Source: an uncultured Bacilli bacterium
Lineage (GTDB): Bacteria > Bacillota_I > Bacilli_A > RF39 > UBA660
Length of the DNA: 57,793 nucleotides
Reading direction: 5' to 3'
NCBI GenBank assembly: GCA_934130215.1
Contig: CAKOXR010000001.1
Span: 1-57,793, forward strand
Shown: positions 8,737 to 17,713 of the stretch, one piece after another
How positions within the stretch are numbered: position 1 is the first letter of the stretch
How the letters are laid out: each line of letters begins with the position of its first letter
Notes under the pieces: generated by a model
Told to the model about the DNA's origin: nothing
Database searches by the model: none
What the model saw: the letters and a program-made list of their open reading frames with translations, nothing else
Position numbers and translations under genes: made by a program

Positions 8737-8758
8737 ATAATTGTAGGAGGGCTAGCAT

Positions 8759-9658
8759 ATGAGTAAAATAGATTTACATTTACATAGCACTTTTTCTGAT
8801 GGTGCTTTAGATATTGCAAATCTTTTGAACGAAGTTAAAAAAAAGGATATTAATGTGGTTGCAATTGCTGATCATGAAACAGTAATTGGTTTAGAGGGAT
8901 ATAAAAGAATTAAAGATATTAAAATTATTCCTGCAATAGAAATGAATGTTGATTTATCGGGAGCACATATTCTTGGATATGGTATGGATAATTTTAAAAA
9001 GATTGAGGATGAATTTGATAAAATTAAAAAAAATAATGAAAATATTGTATATGATATAATTAAATCATTAAAAAATGATAATATTAAAATTGATGAAGAT
9101 GATGTTGTTAAAAGTACATTAGAATATCATCGTATAAAAAAACTTCAAGTTGAGTCTAATTCTGATATATTTAAATATAATAAAAATTTTATAATTGTTA
9201 AAACTGATATAGCAAGAACATTAATGGAATTAGGTATTACTAAAAGTATTGATGAATCATATAAAAGATATTTAGGACCTCAAGGTAAATATTTTATTAA
9301 AACAGAAAAAATTAAAACAAGAGATGCTATTGAATTAATTGATTCATGTAATGGTGTAACTGCTCTTGCTCATCCTATGACTGTTAATACAAAAAAAAAT
9401 AATTTATTAAATATTTGTAAAATGTTAAAAGAATATGGTTTATCTGGTATTGAAGTTAATGGGAATACTCGTAGATATTCTGTTAATCAATCTAAAACTT
9501 ATATAGCACTAGCTCGTAAATTGGATTTAATTGAAACTGTTGGAACAGATTTTCATAGAAACGGTCAACAAATGGGAATTGAAGTTTCATCTAAAATTGT
9601 TAGTAATTTAGAAGCAAAAATTAAAGAATTAAAATTAATAAAACATCAGGTTATCTGA
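8759..9658 (+). CDS. PHP-domain metal-dependent phosphoesterase
   Basis: This 299-aa protein has a PHP fold: DLHLHSTFSDG at the N-terminus, VVAIADHETV, IPAIEMN, ALAHPM and a late TDFH motif, which together supply the His/Asp/Glu residues for a trinuclear metal site. The closest well-known group is YciV/TrpH (RNase AM or 3',5'-nucleoside bisphosphate phosphatase). That substrate is likely but not proven from sequence. The ATG at 8759 follows TAGGAGGG at a good distance. It converges with the ftsW gene on the other strand, overlapping it by 8 bp at the 3' ends, and a shared hairpin ends both. Confidence 0.85.
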   Translation: MSKIDLHLHSTFSDGALDIANLLNEVKKKDINVVAIADHETVIGLEGYKRIKDIKIIPAIEMNVDLSGAHILGYGMDNFKKIEDEFDKIKKNNENIVYDIIKSLKNDNIKIDEDDVVKSTLEYHRIKKLQVESNSDIFKYNKNFIIVKTDIARTLMELGITKSIDESYKRYLGPQGKYFIKTEKIKTRDAIELIDSCNGVTALAHPMTVNTKKNNLLNICKMLKEYGLSGIEVNGNTRRYSVNQSKTYIALARKLDLIETVGTDFHRNGQQMGIEVSSKIVSNLEAKIKELKLIKHQVI

Positions 9659-9665
9659 TGTTTTT
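9641..9665. terminator. Bidirectional terminator between PHP gene and ftsW
   Basis: AACATCAG pairs with CTGATGTT across GTTAT; A residues on the left and TTTTT on the right allow use on both strands. Confidence 0.75.
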
Positions 9666-10727
9666 GCTTATATTTAATAATAGTCCAATTGAAATCATAC
9701 TTATTAATAAGCTAGATCCACCATAACTTAAAAATGGTAAAGTTACACCTGTTACAGGTATTAAGCCTACAACAACCATTAAATTAAGAGATGATTGAAG
9801 TGCTAGTGAAAATGTTAGTCCAAATGATAAATATTTTTGAAATAAATTGTTACTTTTTCTTGATATTTTAAATCCTTCATATGTTAATATAGAAAATAAA
9901 AATATTATTAATAAAGAACCTATAAAACCTAGTTCTTCACATATAATTGAAAATATAAAATCTGTTTGAGGTTCTGGAAGATAAAAATGTTTTTGTCTTG
10001 AATTACCTAAACCAAGACCAAATAATGATCCTGGTCCAATTGCATATAATGATTGTATTATTTGAAATCCTGTTTTAAGAGGATCTTTCCAAGGATCTAT
10101 AAATGATATGATTCTATTTAGTCTATAAGGTGCTATTATTATTAATAAAGTGATTCCAAATATACCTAGTAAAGCTATAACTGTAAAAAAACTTAGTTTT
10201 ACACCACTTATAAATAGCATAGCAATTGTTGTTAACATTATAATTGTTCCTGTTCCTAAATCAGGCTCTAACATTATTAAACCAAATATAAATAAATTTA
10301 GTAATAATATAGGAAATACACCTTTTTTTATATCTTTTATTTCTTTATTATTATTTTCTAAATATTTTGCTGTAAATATTATAATTGATATTTTCATAAA
10401 TTCACTTGGTTGGATTCCAAAAGAACCTATTCCAAACCATGATCTAGAGCCATTTCTAACTTTACCTATATGAGGAATTAAAACTAATATTAATAATATT
10501 AAACTTATAAATAATAATAAATTAGATTTTTTTTTAATAAAATTTATATTTATTTTTGATATTATTTTTATTAAGATAAGACCTAATATTGTAAATAATA
10601 ATTGATATTTTAAATATCTAAATGAATCGTTAAATTTATATTTTGCCCATACAGAAGAAGATGAATAAATCATAATTAATCCAATAATATTTAATAATAA
10701 AGATGAAATTAATATTTTTTTATTCAT
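9651..10727 (-). CDS. SEDS peptidoglycan glycosyltransferase (FtsW/SpoVE/RodA family)
   Basis: This 358-aa polytopic membrane protein is a SEDS polymerase that elongates glycan strands from lipid II with a partner class B PBP. Family signatures are seen: SWFGIGSFGIQPSEFMK, the catalytic-loop type region LEPDLGTG, LPEPQTDFIFSIICEE and LPFLSYGGSS. I set the start at the ATG (10727 on the minus strand), which overlaps the mraY stop by ATGA; a longer frame to 10781 lies inside mraY. It is one of two SEDS genes in the window (the other is at 43017). Linkage to mraY suggests FtsW or SpoVE rather than RodA, but the sequence alone does not settle it. Confidence 0.9.
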   Translation of the reverse strand: MNKKILISSLLLNIIGLIMIYSSSSVWAKYKFNDSFRYLKYQLLFTILGLILIKIISKININFIKKKSNLLLFISLILLILVLIPHIGKVRNGSRSWFGIGSFGIQPSEFMKISIIIFTAKYLENNNKEIKDIKKGVFPILLLNLFIFGLIMLEPDLGTGTIIMLTTIAMLFISGVKLSFFTVIALLGIFGITLLIIIAPYRLNRIISFIDPWKDPLKTGFQIIQSLYAIGPGSLFGLGLGNSRQKHFYLPEPQTDFIFSIICEELGFIGSLLIIFLFSILTYEGFKISRKSNNLFQKYLSFGLTFSLALQSSLNLMVVVGLIPVTGVTLPFLSYGGSSLLISMISIGLLLNISKNIR

Positions 10728-11716
10728 AACCAAACTCCATATATTATAGCAAGTAAACTTGATATAAAACCTATACACCAAAATAGTTTAACAATATCTC
10801 TTTCGTTCATTCCTTTTTTTTCAAATGCATGATGTATTGGTGTCATTGTAAAAAGTCTTTTTTTAGTTATTTTATAATAGATTCTTTGTATTATTGTTGT
10901 TAACATTTCAATAACAAATACAAAACCAATTAATATTAATAATAATTCATGTCTTGTTAATATTGCAATTGAAGCTAAAATACTTCCTAAAGCAAGAGAT
11001 CCAGTATCTCCCATAAATACTTTTGCGGGATTTATATTAAATGTTAAAAAACCAAGTAAAGATCCTACTAAAGTAAATATAAAAAGAGCTATACTATCAT
11101 ATCCATTTAACCAATCTGTATTCCATACAATAATACCAAATGTTGAAAGAGCAATTACCCCTAATCCTGCTGCTAAACCATCTAATCCATCTGTTAAATT
11201 TACTGCATTAGTTGAAGCTAGTAATATTAATAAAATAAATATTCCGTATAAAAAACCTATATTTTTTTTAAAGTTTAATATATGAATCCATAATAATGGT
11301 TCATAACCTGATTTTAAATAGATAAAAAAGAATATAAGTGCTATTAAAATTTGTAAAATTAATTTTTGATTTTCTGTTAAACCATCATTTGATTTTCTTT
11401 TAATTTTTAAAAAATCATCAATAAATCCTATTAATGAATACGATATAAATGTAAAAATAATAATAATTAATGAATAATTAAGATTTATTTTATTTAAAAT
11501 TAAAAATAGAATTGTTATAAATAAAGTTGGTAATATAAATATTAAACCACCTATTGTAGGGGTATTATTTTTATTTTGATGTTCTCTTTCTAAATATTTA
11601 CTTATATTTTGATTTATTTTTAATTTTTTTAATAATGGTATTAATAAGTATCCAGTAATTATTGATAGAATAAAACCTATTAAGACTGCTATAAATGATT
11701 TTGTTATTATATACAT
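10724..11716 (-). CDS. mraY: Phospho-N-acetylmuramoyl-pentapeptide transferase MraY
   Basis: MraY makes lipid I by moving phospho-MurNAc-pentapeptide onto undecaprenyl phosphate at the inner face of the membrane. The 330-aa protein has about ten hydrophobic helices and the catalytic signatures TPTIGG, the aspartate-rich GFIDDFLKIKR, NAVNLTDGLDGLA and VFMGDTGSLALG, ending with TPIHHAFE. The start at 11716 has TAAGGAG upstream; an earlier in-frame ATG at 11743 has no such site. It is followed by the SEDS gene with ATGA overlap, forming a two-gene operon. No murD or mraW is adjacent, so the usual division-and-wall cluster is split in this genome. Confidence 0.95.
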   Translation of the reverse strand: MYIITKSFIAVLIGFILSIITGYLLIPLLKKLKINQNISKYLEREHQNKNNTPTIGGLIFILPTLFITILFLILNKINLNYSLIIIIFTFISYSLIGFIDDFLKIKRKSNDGLTENQKLILQILIALIFFFIYLKSGYEPLLWIHILNFKKNIGFLYGIFILLILLASTNAVNLTDGLDGLAAGLGVIALSTFGIIVWNTDWLNGYDSIALFIFTLVGSLLGFLTFNINPAKVFMGDTGSLALGSILASIAILTRHELLLILIGFVFVIEMLTTIIQRIYYKITKKRLFTMTPIHHAFEKKGMNERDIVKLFWCIGFISSLLAIIYGVWL

Positions 11717-11765
11717 ATTTATCTCCTTATAAATTATATTCATATTTTATTTATAAGTTGCTTAC

Positions 11766-11794
11766 TTGTTTTTATTTTTTGTTTATGCTACAAT
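11766..11794 (+). promoter_or_regulatory. Sigma-A-type promoter for yvcK
   Basis: TTGTTT (11766-11771), a 17-base spacer and TACAAT (11789-11794), in the divergent gap between mraY and yvcK; the GGAGA ribosome-binding site lies at about 11828. Confidence 0.55.
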
Positions 11795-11837
11795 ATTTTT
11801 GAGAATGAAAAGAGGTAAAAATTAATAGGAGATTTTT

Positions 11838-12830
11838 ATGAAAAATAAAGTAGTAGTATTTGGTGGAGGAACAGGTATGTCCCATTTAATAAAAGGGTTA
11901 AAATTATTTCCTCTTGATATAACAACTATTGTATCTGTATGTGATGATGGAAAAAGTACGGGAAGACTTAGAAATGAATTTCATATTCCTGCTGTTGGTG
12001 ATATAAGACGAATTTTAGTTGCTTTATCAGAAACAGAACCTTTAGTTGAACAACTTTTGAATTATCGTTTTAATACAACGAGTGATTTAAATGGCCATAC
12101 TGTTGGTAATTTATTGTTAACTGCCGCAACTAACATTACTGGTAATATGTCTGATGGAATAGAGGCTTTAGGTAAGGTTTTAAATTTAAAGGGAAGGGTT
12201 TTACCTTTGACAGAGGATTATGTTGTTTTGATGGCTTTAATGGATGATGGAAGTATAGTTGAGGGTGAACATTTAATAACTGAAAGTAATAAAAAAATTC
12301 AAAAAGTTTTTTATAAAGATAAAACAGTTATAAATGATAATGTTATTAAGTCTATTAAAGAAGCTGATTTAATTATTTTAAGTATGGGTAGTTTATATAC
12401 TAGTATTATTCCAAATTTACTTAGTAAAGATATTATTAATGAAATAGATAATAGTCATGCTAAAATAGTTTATACTTGTAATTTAATGACTCAACCTGGT
12501 GAAACTGATGATTTTATGGTTAGTGACCATTTAAAGGTTTTAAATGGTTATTTGGGTAAAAGAAAAATTGATATTGTAATTGCTAATAAGGGTATTATTG
12601 ATAAATCAGTTGCGGAATTATATGCTGATTTAGAACAAAAGGATCCTGTTATTTTAGATTCTAAAGAAGTTAGAAGACTTGGAACTAAAATAATGAGTGA
12701 TGATTTTGCTATTTTGGAGAATAATGTTTTAAGACATGATACTTTAAAACTTGGTTTTAATATATTTTCAATTATTTTAAAAGAAAATGATTTAAAAAAT
12801 CAAAAAAAATTATGTTTACAAAAAAAATAA
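11838..12830 (+). CDS. yvcK: YvcK/CofD-like protein (gluconeogenesis factor)
   Basis: This 330-aa protein is of the YvcK family, which has the 2-phospho-L-lactate transferase (CofD) fold. It begins VVFGGGTGMSHLIKGLK, the family's glycine-rich opening, followed by SVCDDGKSTGRLR, GDIRRILVAL, NGHTVGNLLL and YTCNLMTQPGETD. In Bacillus and Mycobacterium, YvcK binds UDP-GlcNAc and links carbon metabolism with cell-wall precursor supply and PBP1 placement; a transferase activity has not been shown. Placement between mraY and wall-modifying enzymes fits this role. No whiA or rapZ lies nearby, unlike in many Firmicutes. Confidence 0.9.
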   Translation: MKNKVVVFGGGTGMSHLIKGLKLFPLDITTIVSVCDDGKSTGRLRNEFHIPAVGDIRRILVALSETEPLVEQLLNYRFNTTSDLNGHTVGNLLLTAATNITGNMSDGIEALGKVLNLKGRVLPLTEDYVVLMALMDDGSIVEGEHLITESNKKIQKVFYKDKTVINDNVIKSIKEADLIILSMGSLYTSIIPNLLSKDIINEIDNSHAKIVYTCNLMTQPGETDDFMVSDHLKVLNGYLGKRKIDIVIANKGIIDKSVAELYADLEQKDPVILDSKEVRRLGTKIMSDDFAILENNVLRHDTLKLGFNIFSIILKENDLKNQKKLCLQKK

Positions 12831-12853
12831 GAAGAACTATTTGTTCTTCTTTA
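12831..12853. terminator. Hairpin terminator after yvcK, shared with the antisense mini-gene
   Basis: GAAGAAC pairs with GTTCTTC around TATTT and is followed by TTT. The stop codon of the minus-strand mini-ORF is in the loop. Confidence 0.65.
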
Positions 12854-12947
12854 AATATAATGTGTTTAATACTTTAACTTTTTTACCAATTTTTGTAATA
12901 AATTGTTTTTTTACTCCTTCTGGTAATCTTTTTTTAATTACTTTCAT
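12837..12947 (-). CDS. Small very basic protein, 36 aa, function unknown
   Basis: A short ORF on the minus strand reads MKVIKKRLPEGVKKQF then ITKIGKKVKVLNTLYLKKNK, with 13 Lys or Arg in 36 residues. It is preceded by AAAGGA seven bases before the ATG and by a good promoter about 74 bases upstream (13021-13048), and it ends in a hairpin terminator. Those three signals together argue for a real gene. I know no family for it. It could be a small nucleic-acid-binding or ribosome-linked protein, a membrane-active peptide or a leader; the sequence does not decide. Confidence 0.5.
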   Translation of the reverse strand: MKVIKKRLPEGVKKQFITKIGKKVKVLNTLYLKKNK

Positions 12948-12968
12948 TTTATTTCCTTTCTTATATAT

Positions 12969-13007
12969 AGGTATAAAAATTTAAGTTAAATTTTTTTAAT
13001 TTTACCT
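12969..13007 (-). promoter_or_regulatory. Hairpin in the 5' leader of the mini-gene
   Basis: On the minus strand AGGTA and an A-rich arm pair with a T-rich arm and TACCT, closing on a small C-centred loop (TTTAA-C-TTAAA). It lies between the promoter and the ribosome-binding site, so it could control translation or be a small stable RNA. Confidence 0.4.
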
Positions 13008-13020
13008 CTTTTTCTTAATA

Positions 13021-13048
13021 ATTATATCATATTTACTTTTATTTACAA
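13021..13048 (-). promoter_or_regulatory. Promoter for the 36-aa mini-gene
   Basis: Read on the minus strand: TTGTAA (13048-13043), a 16-base spacer, and a perfect TATAAT (13026-13021). Confidence 0.55.
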
Positions 13049-13113
13049 TAGTTTTTAATAAAAAACTGGAATAAATTTTATTTTTAAGGTAAAATAATAA
13101 TAGGTGGTTTGTT

Positions 13114-14358
13114 ATGAAAAAAAGACATATAAAAAAGGCTGTTTTATATATATTTATTATAATTTTAATATTATATATTAGTATTATGTTAATTATAATT
13201 AATAAGAAAAAAGAAGCTAAGGTTAAAGATATTTATATGATATCTTTAATTGGTAAGAGTGAAGATGAAGTTTTAGAATTTGCATCAAAATATAAACTTA
13301 GATTAAATATTAACTATGTTTATAGTGATAGTAATAAGGGTGCTTCTAAACAAAGTATTAAAGAAGGAACTATAATAAAAGAAAATGATAGTTTAGATGT
13401 TACTATTAATAAATATATTGATAAAGAAAAGTTAAAAAAAGATGATATTAATGAATTAGGTAGAATTCCTGTTATGATGTATCATCATATTGTAAATATT
13501 GATGATAATAAATATACTGGTGGTAATGTTGATAAAGATGGTTATAATAGAACTAGTAATGCTTTTAGAAATGATTTAGAATTTTATTATAAAAATGGTT
13601 ATAGAATGATTAGATTAATAGATTATGTTAATGGTAGAATTGATGTTGAATATGGTAAAAGTCCAATTGTTTTAACTTTTGATGATGGAAATGCTGATAA
13701 TATAAAGGTTCTTGGTTTAGATGATAATGGTGATATTATAATTGATCCTAATAGTGCTGTTGGTATTTTAGAGGAATTTAAAAAGAAATATCCTGATTTT
13801 TCTGTAACTGCTACTTTCTTTGTTACTGGTGCTTTATTTAATCAAGGCGAATATAATGAAAAAATACTTAAATTCTTGGTTGATAATGGTTATGATGTTG
13901 GTAATCATACTAAAGATCATAATAATATGAGTAATATTTCTGAAGATGAAACTGAATATGTTGTTGGTTATGTTTATGATAAACTTGAAAAAATTATAAA
14001 TGATAAATATGTTAATATAGTAGCACTTCCTTTTGGTACTCCTTATTTATCAACTCATAAAAATTTTAGTCATATTAAAAAATCTAATTTTAATGGAAAA
14101 ACATATAATACAGTTACAGCATTAAGAGTAGGATGGGAACCAGATACTTCACCTTTTTCAAAAAACTTTAATAAAGATTTTATAAAAAGGTGTAGAGCAT
14201 ATGATAATAATGGTAAAGAATTTGATATTGATATGGTTTTTAATAGTATTTTAAAAGATTTAAGGTATATATCAGATGGTGATCCTAGTACTATTACAAT
14301 TCCTAAAGAATACGAAAAATATTTAAATGATAATAATTTATATAAAATATTATATTAA
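13114..14358 (+). CDS. Membrane-anchored polysaccharide deacetylase with PASTA-like domain
   Basis: This 414-aa protein has an N-terminal membrane anchor (residues ~8-28), a PASTA-like module (residues ~40-108: a SLIGKSEDEVLEFASKYKL start and an EGTIIKENDSLDVTINKY end), and a NodB-type deacetylase domain. The metal and catalytic motifs are VLTFDDGNADN (TFDD) and VGNHTKDH (HTxxH). Such enzymes remove acetyl groups from GlcNAc or MurNAc in peptidoglycan or other glycans at the cell surface. The PASTA part may target it to nascent wall. The ATG at 13114 follows AGGTGG. A terminator shared with the opposite gene ends it. The fold call is firm; the exact substrate is unknown. Confidence 0.85.
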   Translation: MKKRHIKKAVLYIFIIILILYISIMLIIINKKKEAKVKDIYMISLIGKSEDEVLEFASKYKLRLNINYVYSDSNKGASKQSIKEGTIIKENDSLDVTINKYIDKEKLKKDDINELGRIPVMMYHHIVNIDDNKYTGGNVDKDGYNRTSNAFRNDLEFYYKNGYRMIRLIDYVNGRIDVEYGKSPIVLTFDDGNADNIKVLGLDDNGDIIIDPNSAVGILEEFKKKYPDFSVTATFFVTGALFNQGEYNEKILKFLVDNGYDVGNHTKDHNNMSNISEDETEYVVGYVYDKLEKIINDKYVNIVALPFGTPYLSTHKNFSHIKKSNFNGKTYNTVTALRVGWEPDTSPFSKNFNKDFIKRCRAYDNNGKEFDIDMVFNSILKDLRYISDGDPSTITIPKEYEKYLNDNNLYKILY

Positions 14359-14385
14359 AAAAATTCTACTTTTGTAGAATTTTTG
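14359..14385. terminator. Bidirectional terminator between deacetylase and serine hydrolase
   Basis: AAATTCTAC pairs with GTAGAATTT around TTTT, with A residues on the left and T residues on the right. Confidence 0.75.
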
Positions 14386-15808
14386 TTTTATGAATCATAT
14401 TATTTGATAAATCAAGATTGATTGTTTCTTCTAATATTTTATATTCTAAAGCTAGTAAAGTACATTTATGTAGTATTATATCTTTTAAACTAGAATAATC
14501 ACTTGCATTAATCATTGTATAATTATTTGGTAATGTTATTTTATCAAGATGTGTTTCTGGAAAATATTTATTGATATTATCGTCAATATATGTTAAACGG
14601 TTATGAGTTCTATTACTCATTAGACAAACAGTAATATTATTTATAGGATCTACTGTTAATTGAGTTCCAGTCCATCCTGCGGTTGCAAATGATCTACTAC
14701 TTAATGAGTGATGAATTTCACTATTTTTTAATATTGGATTTTTTGTATAACATAAGAAACCATAGTATTGTGTTGATTTATGAATGTTTTTATCTGTATA
14801 TAAGAATCCTGTATGATTTTTTGTCATTAATTTAAAATATTTTTCATTTAATAATTGATTATTTATTAAACCATGAGCTAGTTTAACCATATCTTTTGAT
14901 GTTGAAAATAAACCAGCATGACCACTTAGGTTTCCTTCTGGTTGACCTAGTATTCTTGCTTTTTCATCAGATGAAATACCAAGGTCTGCAGTTGTTCTTA
15001 TTAATGTATCACCATTTTTAAAGATTCTTCCATCATAGTTACTATTTGCACATCTTTCTTTATCTTTAACAGTTACATATGTATCATTCATATCTAAGAC
15101 ATCTAATATATTTTCTTTTATATAATCATAAAAATTTTGATTTGTTATTTTTTCTACAATATATTTTAAAACCATTGAAGAAAAATCATTGTATCTTTTA
15201 GAATTAATACTTATATTTTTTGTTTTAACTGTTAATAATGCTTCATATGCTTCATCATAACTATTACATTCATCTAATCTTTTTTCTGTTTCTAATGGAT
15301 AAAATGTTAATAAATCATAAATATTTAGTTTTCCAATATTTTTAAATTCTGGTAAATATTTTTCAACTTTGTCTTCTAGTTTTAATTCTTTTTTAGATAA
15401 TAATTGTGTAATAGCAATACTTGTAAATAATTTTGTTTCCGAAGCTAGATCAAAGATTGTATCATATTCCATTTTTATTGGTTTATTAACTAATCTACCA
15501 TTTTTAAGTATTACTTCTTGTTTATTACCAACAACTATATTTTGTTCATAGTTTTTTGTTCCAAAACTTATAACAGCACCAGGTGCTATTTTTCTTTCTA
15601 AAAAGAAGTTTTTAATTAATTGTTCAATTTTTGAATTTTCATATAATTTATTGTATAGTTCTGTTAAAGAACAATCCTTGTTTTCATTTAAAACTTTAGT
15701 TACATCATTTAATAATAATTCATAATCATCTTTTTTGTATAAATTTTTTAAATTTATATCATTTATTTTGTTTTGTTTTCTAATTAAATTAGAAATTGAG
15801 CTATTCAT
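14366..15808 (-). CDS. Serine hydrolase, beta-lactamase class C / PBP4* fold
   Basis: This 480-aa protein has a beta-lactamase-type domain in its second half: the SxxK motif is in LASETKLFT, the YxN-like motif in KRYNDFSS, and SGHAGLFSTSKDMVKLA is a strong family hallmark, with an HSLSSRSFATAGWTGT region near the third box. About 60 residues at the N-terminus are extra and have no signal peptide, so a cytoplasmic esterase or peptidase is as likely as a surface carboxypeptidase. I chose ATG 15808, 8 bases after GAGGTG; the GTG at 15820 lies within that site. Neighbouring wall genes suggest a role in wall turnover, but serine hydrolases of this type have many substrates. Confidence 0.82.
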   Translation of the reverse strand: MNSSISNLIRKQNKINDINLKNLYKKDDYELLLNDVTKVLNENKDCSLTELYNKLYENSKIEQLIKNFFLERKIAPGAVISFGTKNYEQNIVVGNKQEVILKNGRLVNKPIKMEYDTIFDLASETKLFTSIAITQLLSKKELKLEDKVEKYLPEFKNIGKLNIYDLLTFYPLETEKRLDECNSYDEAYEALLTVKTKNISINSKRYNDFSSMVLKYIVEKITNQNFYDYIKENILDVLDMNDTYVTVKDKERCANSNYDGRIFKNGDTLIRTTADLGISSDEKARILGQPEGNLSGHAGLFSTSKDMVKLAHGLINNQLLNEKYFKLMTKNHTGFLYTDKNIHKSTQYYGFLCYTKNPILKNSEIHHSLSSRSFATAGWTGTQLTVDPINNITVCLMSNRTHNRLTYIDDNINKYFPETHLDKITLPNNYTMINASDYSSLKDIILHKCTLLALEYKILEETINLDLSNNMIHKTKILQK

Positions 15809-15907
15809 TTTTCCCCCCACCTCGTTATAAATACTAACATATATTTATAAATTATACAAATTGAAGTCCATTTTTTTTTTATTTTCATAAAATATATTGG
15901 TGATACA

Positions 15908-17155
15908 ATGAATATATATGATTTAAATAAAATAATAGAAGGAAATATTATAAATATTTATAAAAAAACTTATGATAATGTTCAAACTGATACTAGAAAA
16001 GTAGATAGTAATAGTTTGTTATTTATTTTTAAATTAGAGCATGATAATGCTTATAAATATATTAAAAATATGAAAGTAAAACCCTCAATTATTGTTATAA
16101 ATCAAGATGAAGAAATAATTGATGGTGTTTCTTGTATAACTGTTGAAAATACTATTTTATCTTATGCAAAACTTGCTAGATGTAATAATAGATGTTTATA
16201 TACCATTATGATTACTGGTTCGGTTGGAAAAACAATAACCAAAGATTTAATATATGATATATTAAGTAAATGTTATAAAGTTAAAAAAACTGAACAATCT
16301 AAAAATAATATTTTAGGTATTTCTGAAACCATGTTATCATTAAAAGATGAAGATATATTAGTTATAGAAGCTGGTAGTAATCATATTGGTGAAATTGATC
16401 AAATTGCCCGTATTTTAAAACCTAATATTGGTGTTATTACAAAAATTGGAACAAGTCATATAGGAAATTTTGGTAATTTAAAAAATATATTTATTGAAAA
16501 AACTAATTATAGTAAAAATATACTTACTTTTGTTAATGGAAAAGATAAATATTTAAAAAAATTAAAAGGTAAAAATATAATTTTTGTTAATTATAAAAAT
16601 GTTAAAATAAAAGAAAATATTACTTTTAAAATAAATAATATTACATATGAATTTAATAGTTTAAATAAAGATTTAATATCCGATGTTGCTCTTGCTATTA
16701 ATATTGGTTTATTATTTGATATACCTATTAATATAATAAAAAATACAATTAAAAATTTTAAATTTCCTTTACATAGACAAAATATTTATAGATTTAAAAA
16801 CACTATTTTAATTGATGATTCTTATAACTGCTCTTATGAATCTTTAATCGCAAGTATAAATTTAATAAAAAAAATAAATAAAAAAAAATTATTAATTTTA
16901 GGGGATATATATGAACTTGGAAAAAAAGAAAAGAAAATACATAAAAAAATAATAAAGAAAGTTAAAAAATATGAATTATATACAGTTGGTAATAAATATA
17001 AATATAAAAATAATTTTAAAACAAAAGAAGAATTATATAAAAAATTAGAAACTATTAATTTTGATAATAAAGTTATATTAGTTAAAGCATCAAGAAAAAT
17101 GGAATTTGAAAAAGTTGTTACATTTATTATTAAATTACTGGAAAAAGATTCATAA
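15908..17155 (+). CDS. murF: UDP-MurNAc-tripeptide--D-Ala-D-Ala ligase, MurF
   Basis: MurF adds D-Ala-D-Ala to the UDP-MurNAc-tripeptide in the cytoplasm. The 415-aa protein shows the Mur-ligase order: an N-terminal substrate domain with TDTRKVDSNSLLF, an ATP P-loop ITGSVGKTITKD, KNNILGISETMLSL, VIEAGSNHIGEIDQ, LHRQNIYRFKNTILIDDSYN, and LGDIYELG in the C-terminal domain. The P-loop has Ile where most have Thr (GKTTTKD), a mild change. The chain is somewhat shorter and much richer in Lys than usual. MurF is preferred over MurE or MurT because of NNxxG and the LGDMxELG-like box. Confidence 0.9.
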   Translation: MNIYDLNKIIEGNIINIYKKTYDNVQTDTRKVDSNSLLFIFKLEHDNAYKYIKNMKVKPSIIVINQDEEIIDGVSCITVENTILSYAKLARCNNRCLYTIMITGSVGKTITKDLIYDILSKCYKVKKTEQSKNNILGISETMLSLKDEDILVIEAGSNHIGEIDQIARILKPNIGVITKIGTSHIGNFGNLKNIFIEKTNYSKNILTFVNGKDKYLKKLKGKNIIFVNYKNVKIKENITFKINNITYEFNSLNKDLISDVALAINIGLLFDIPINIIKNTIKNFKFPLHRQNIYRFKNTILIDDSYNCSYESLIASINLIKKINKKKLLILGDIYELGKKEKKIHKKIIKKVKKYELYTVGNKYKYKNNFKTKEELYKKLETINFDNKVILVKASRKMEFEKVVTFIIKLLEKDS

Positions 17156-17185
17156 ATAGTATATAATATAGTTGAGGTGTAAGAT

Positions 17186-17656
17186 ATGTATAGGAAAAAA
17201 ACTGATGGTTTTATGTATATAGTTGCTAGTTTTATGGTTACATTTGTACTTGTTTCAATGGCAGGAATGACATATTGTAGAGTTCAAGATGAACCAATTA
17301 TCGAAGAAAAAAAAGAAGTTAAAATGGTTGCTAAAATTGAAGGATGGAATAAAAATAATAAAGATTTTAATATAGATGATAAAAAGATAGAAATTAATGT
17401 TGATGCTACTGGTAGTACTACTTCTGTTAAGTATAAAGTTATTGTTTCTAATATTCCATCTGGTGTTAAATTATATAAAGATGAAAATTTTTTCTATGAA
17501 CTTGCAAATGAATTTGATGGTGTAATTGAGCATAAAGAAACAATGAAAGAACAAATTATTTTTTATGTTGAAAATTTAAATGAAAAAGCACCAGAATTAG
17601 GAGACGAAGTTAGTTCTGAAAAAATAAATGTAAAGTTGGAATTCGAAAAAAGTTGA
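17186..17656 (+). CDS. Exported or membrane-anchored protein, function unknown
   Basis: I do not recognise this 156-aa protein. It has a short basic N-terminus, one hydrophobic helix (residues ~10-30, ending GMTYCRV) and an extracytoplasmic part of about 120 residues with alternating polar and hydrophobic residues that looks beta-rich. The N-terminal Cys near residue 31 is not in a clear lipobox. It starts 30 bp after murF behind GAGGTG and could be co-transcribed with it. A strong promoter for the next gene starts inside its last codons. Confidence 0.6.
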   Translation: MYRKKTDGFMYIVASFMVTFVLVSMAGMTYCRVQDEPIIEEKKEVKMVAKIEGWNKNNKDFNIDDKKIEINVDATGSTTSVKYKVIVSNIPSGVKLYKDENFFYELANEFDGVIEHKETMKEQIIFYVENLNEKAPELGDEVSSEKINVKLEFEKS

Positions 17657-17681
17657 CAAAAATGCTCTAATTTTATATACT
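17653..17681 (+). promoter_or_regulatory. Strong sigma-A promoter for the Nudix-wHTH regulator
   Basis: TTGACA (17653-17658), a 17-base spacer and TATACT (17676-17681): a near-consensus promoter that overlaps the stop codon of the upstream gene. Confidence 0.75.
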
Positions 17682-17686
17682 AGATA

Positions 17687-17703
17687 TTGTCCCTTGGACA
17701 CAA
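17687..17703. promoter_or_regulatory. Inverted repeat at start of transcript, possible operator
   Basis: TTGTCC, a 3-base centre and GGACACAA form an imperfect palindrome right after the -10 box and before the AAAGGAG of the regulator gene. The position suits autoregulation by the encoded wHTH protein; that is inference. Confidence 0.4.
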
Positions 17704-17713
17704 AGGAGTATAT

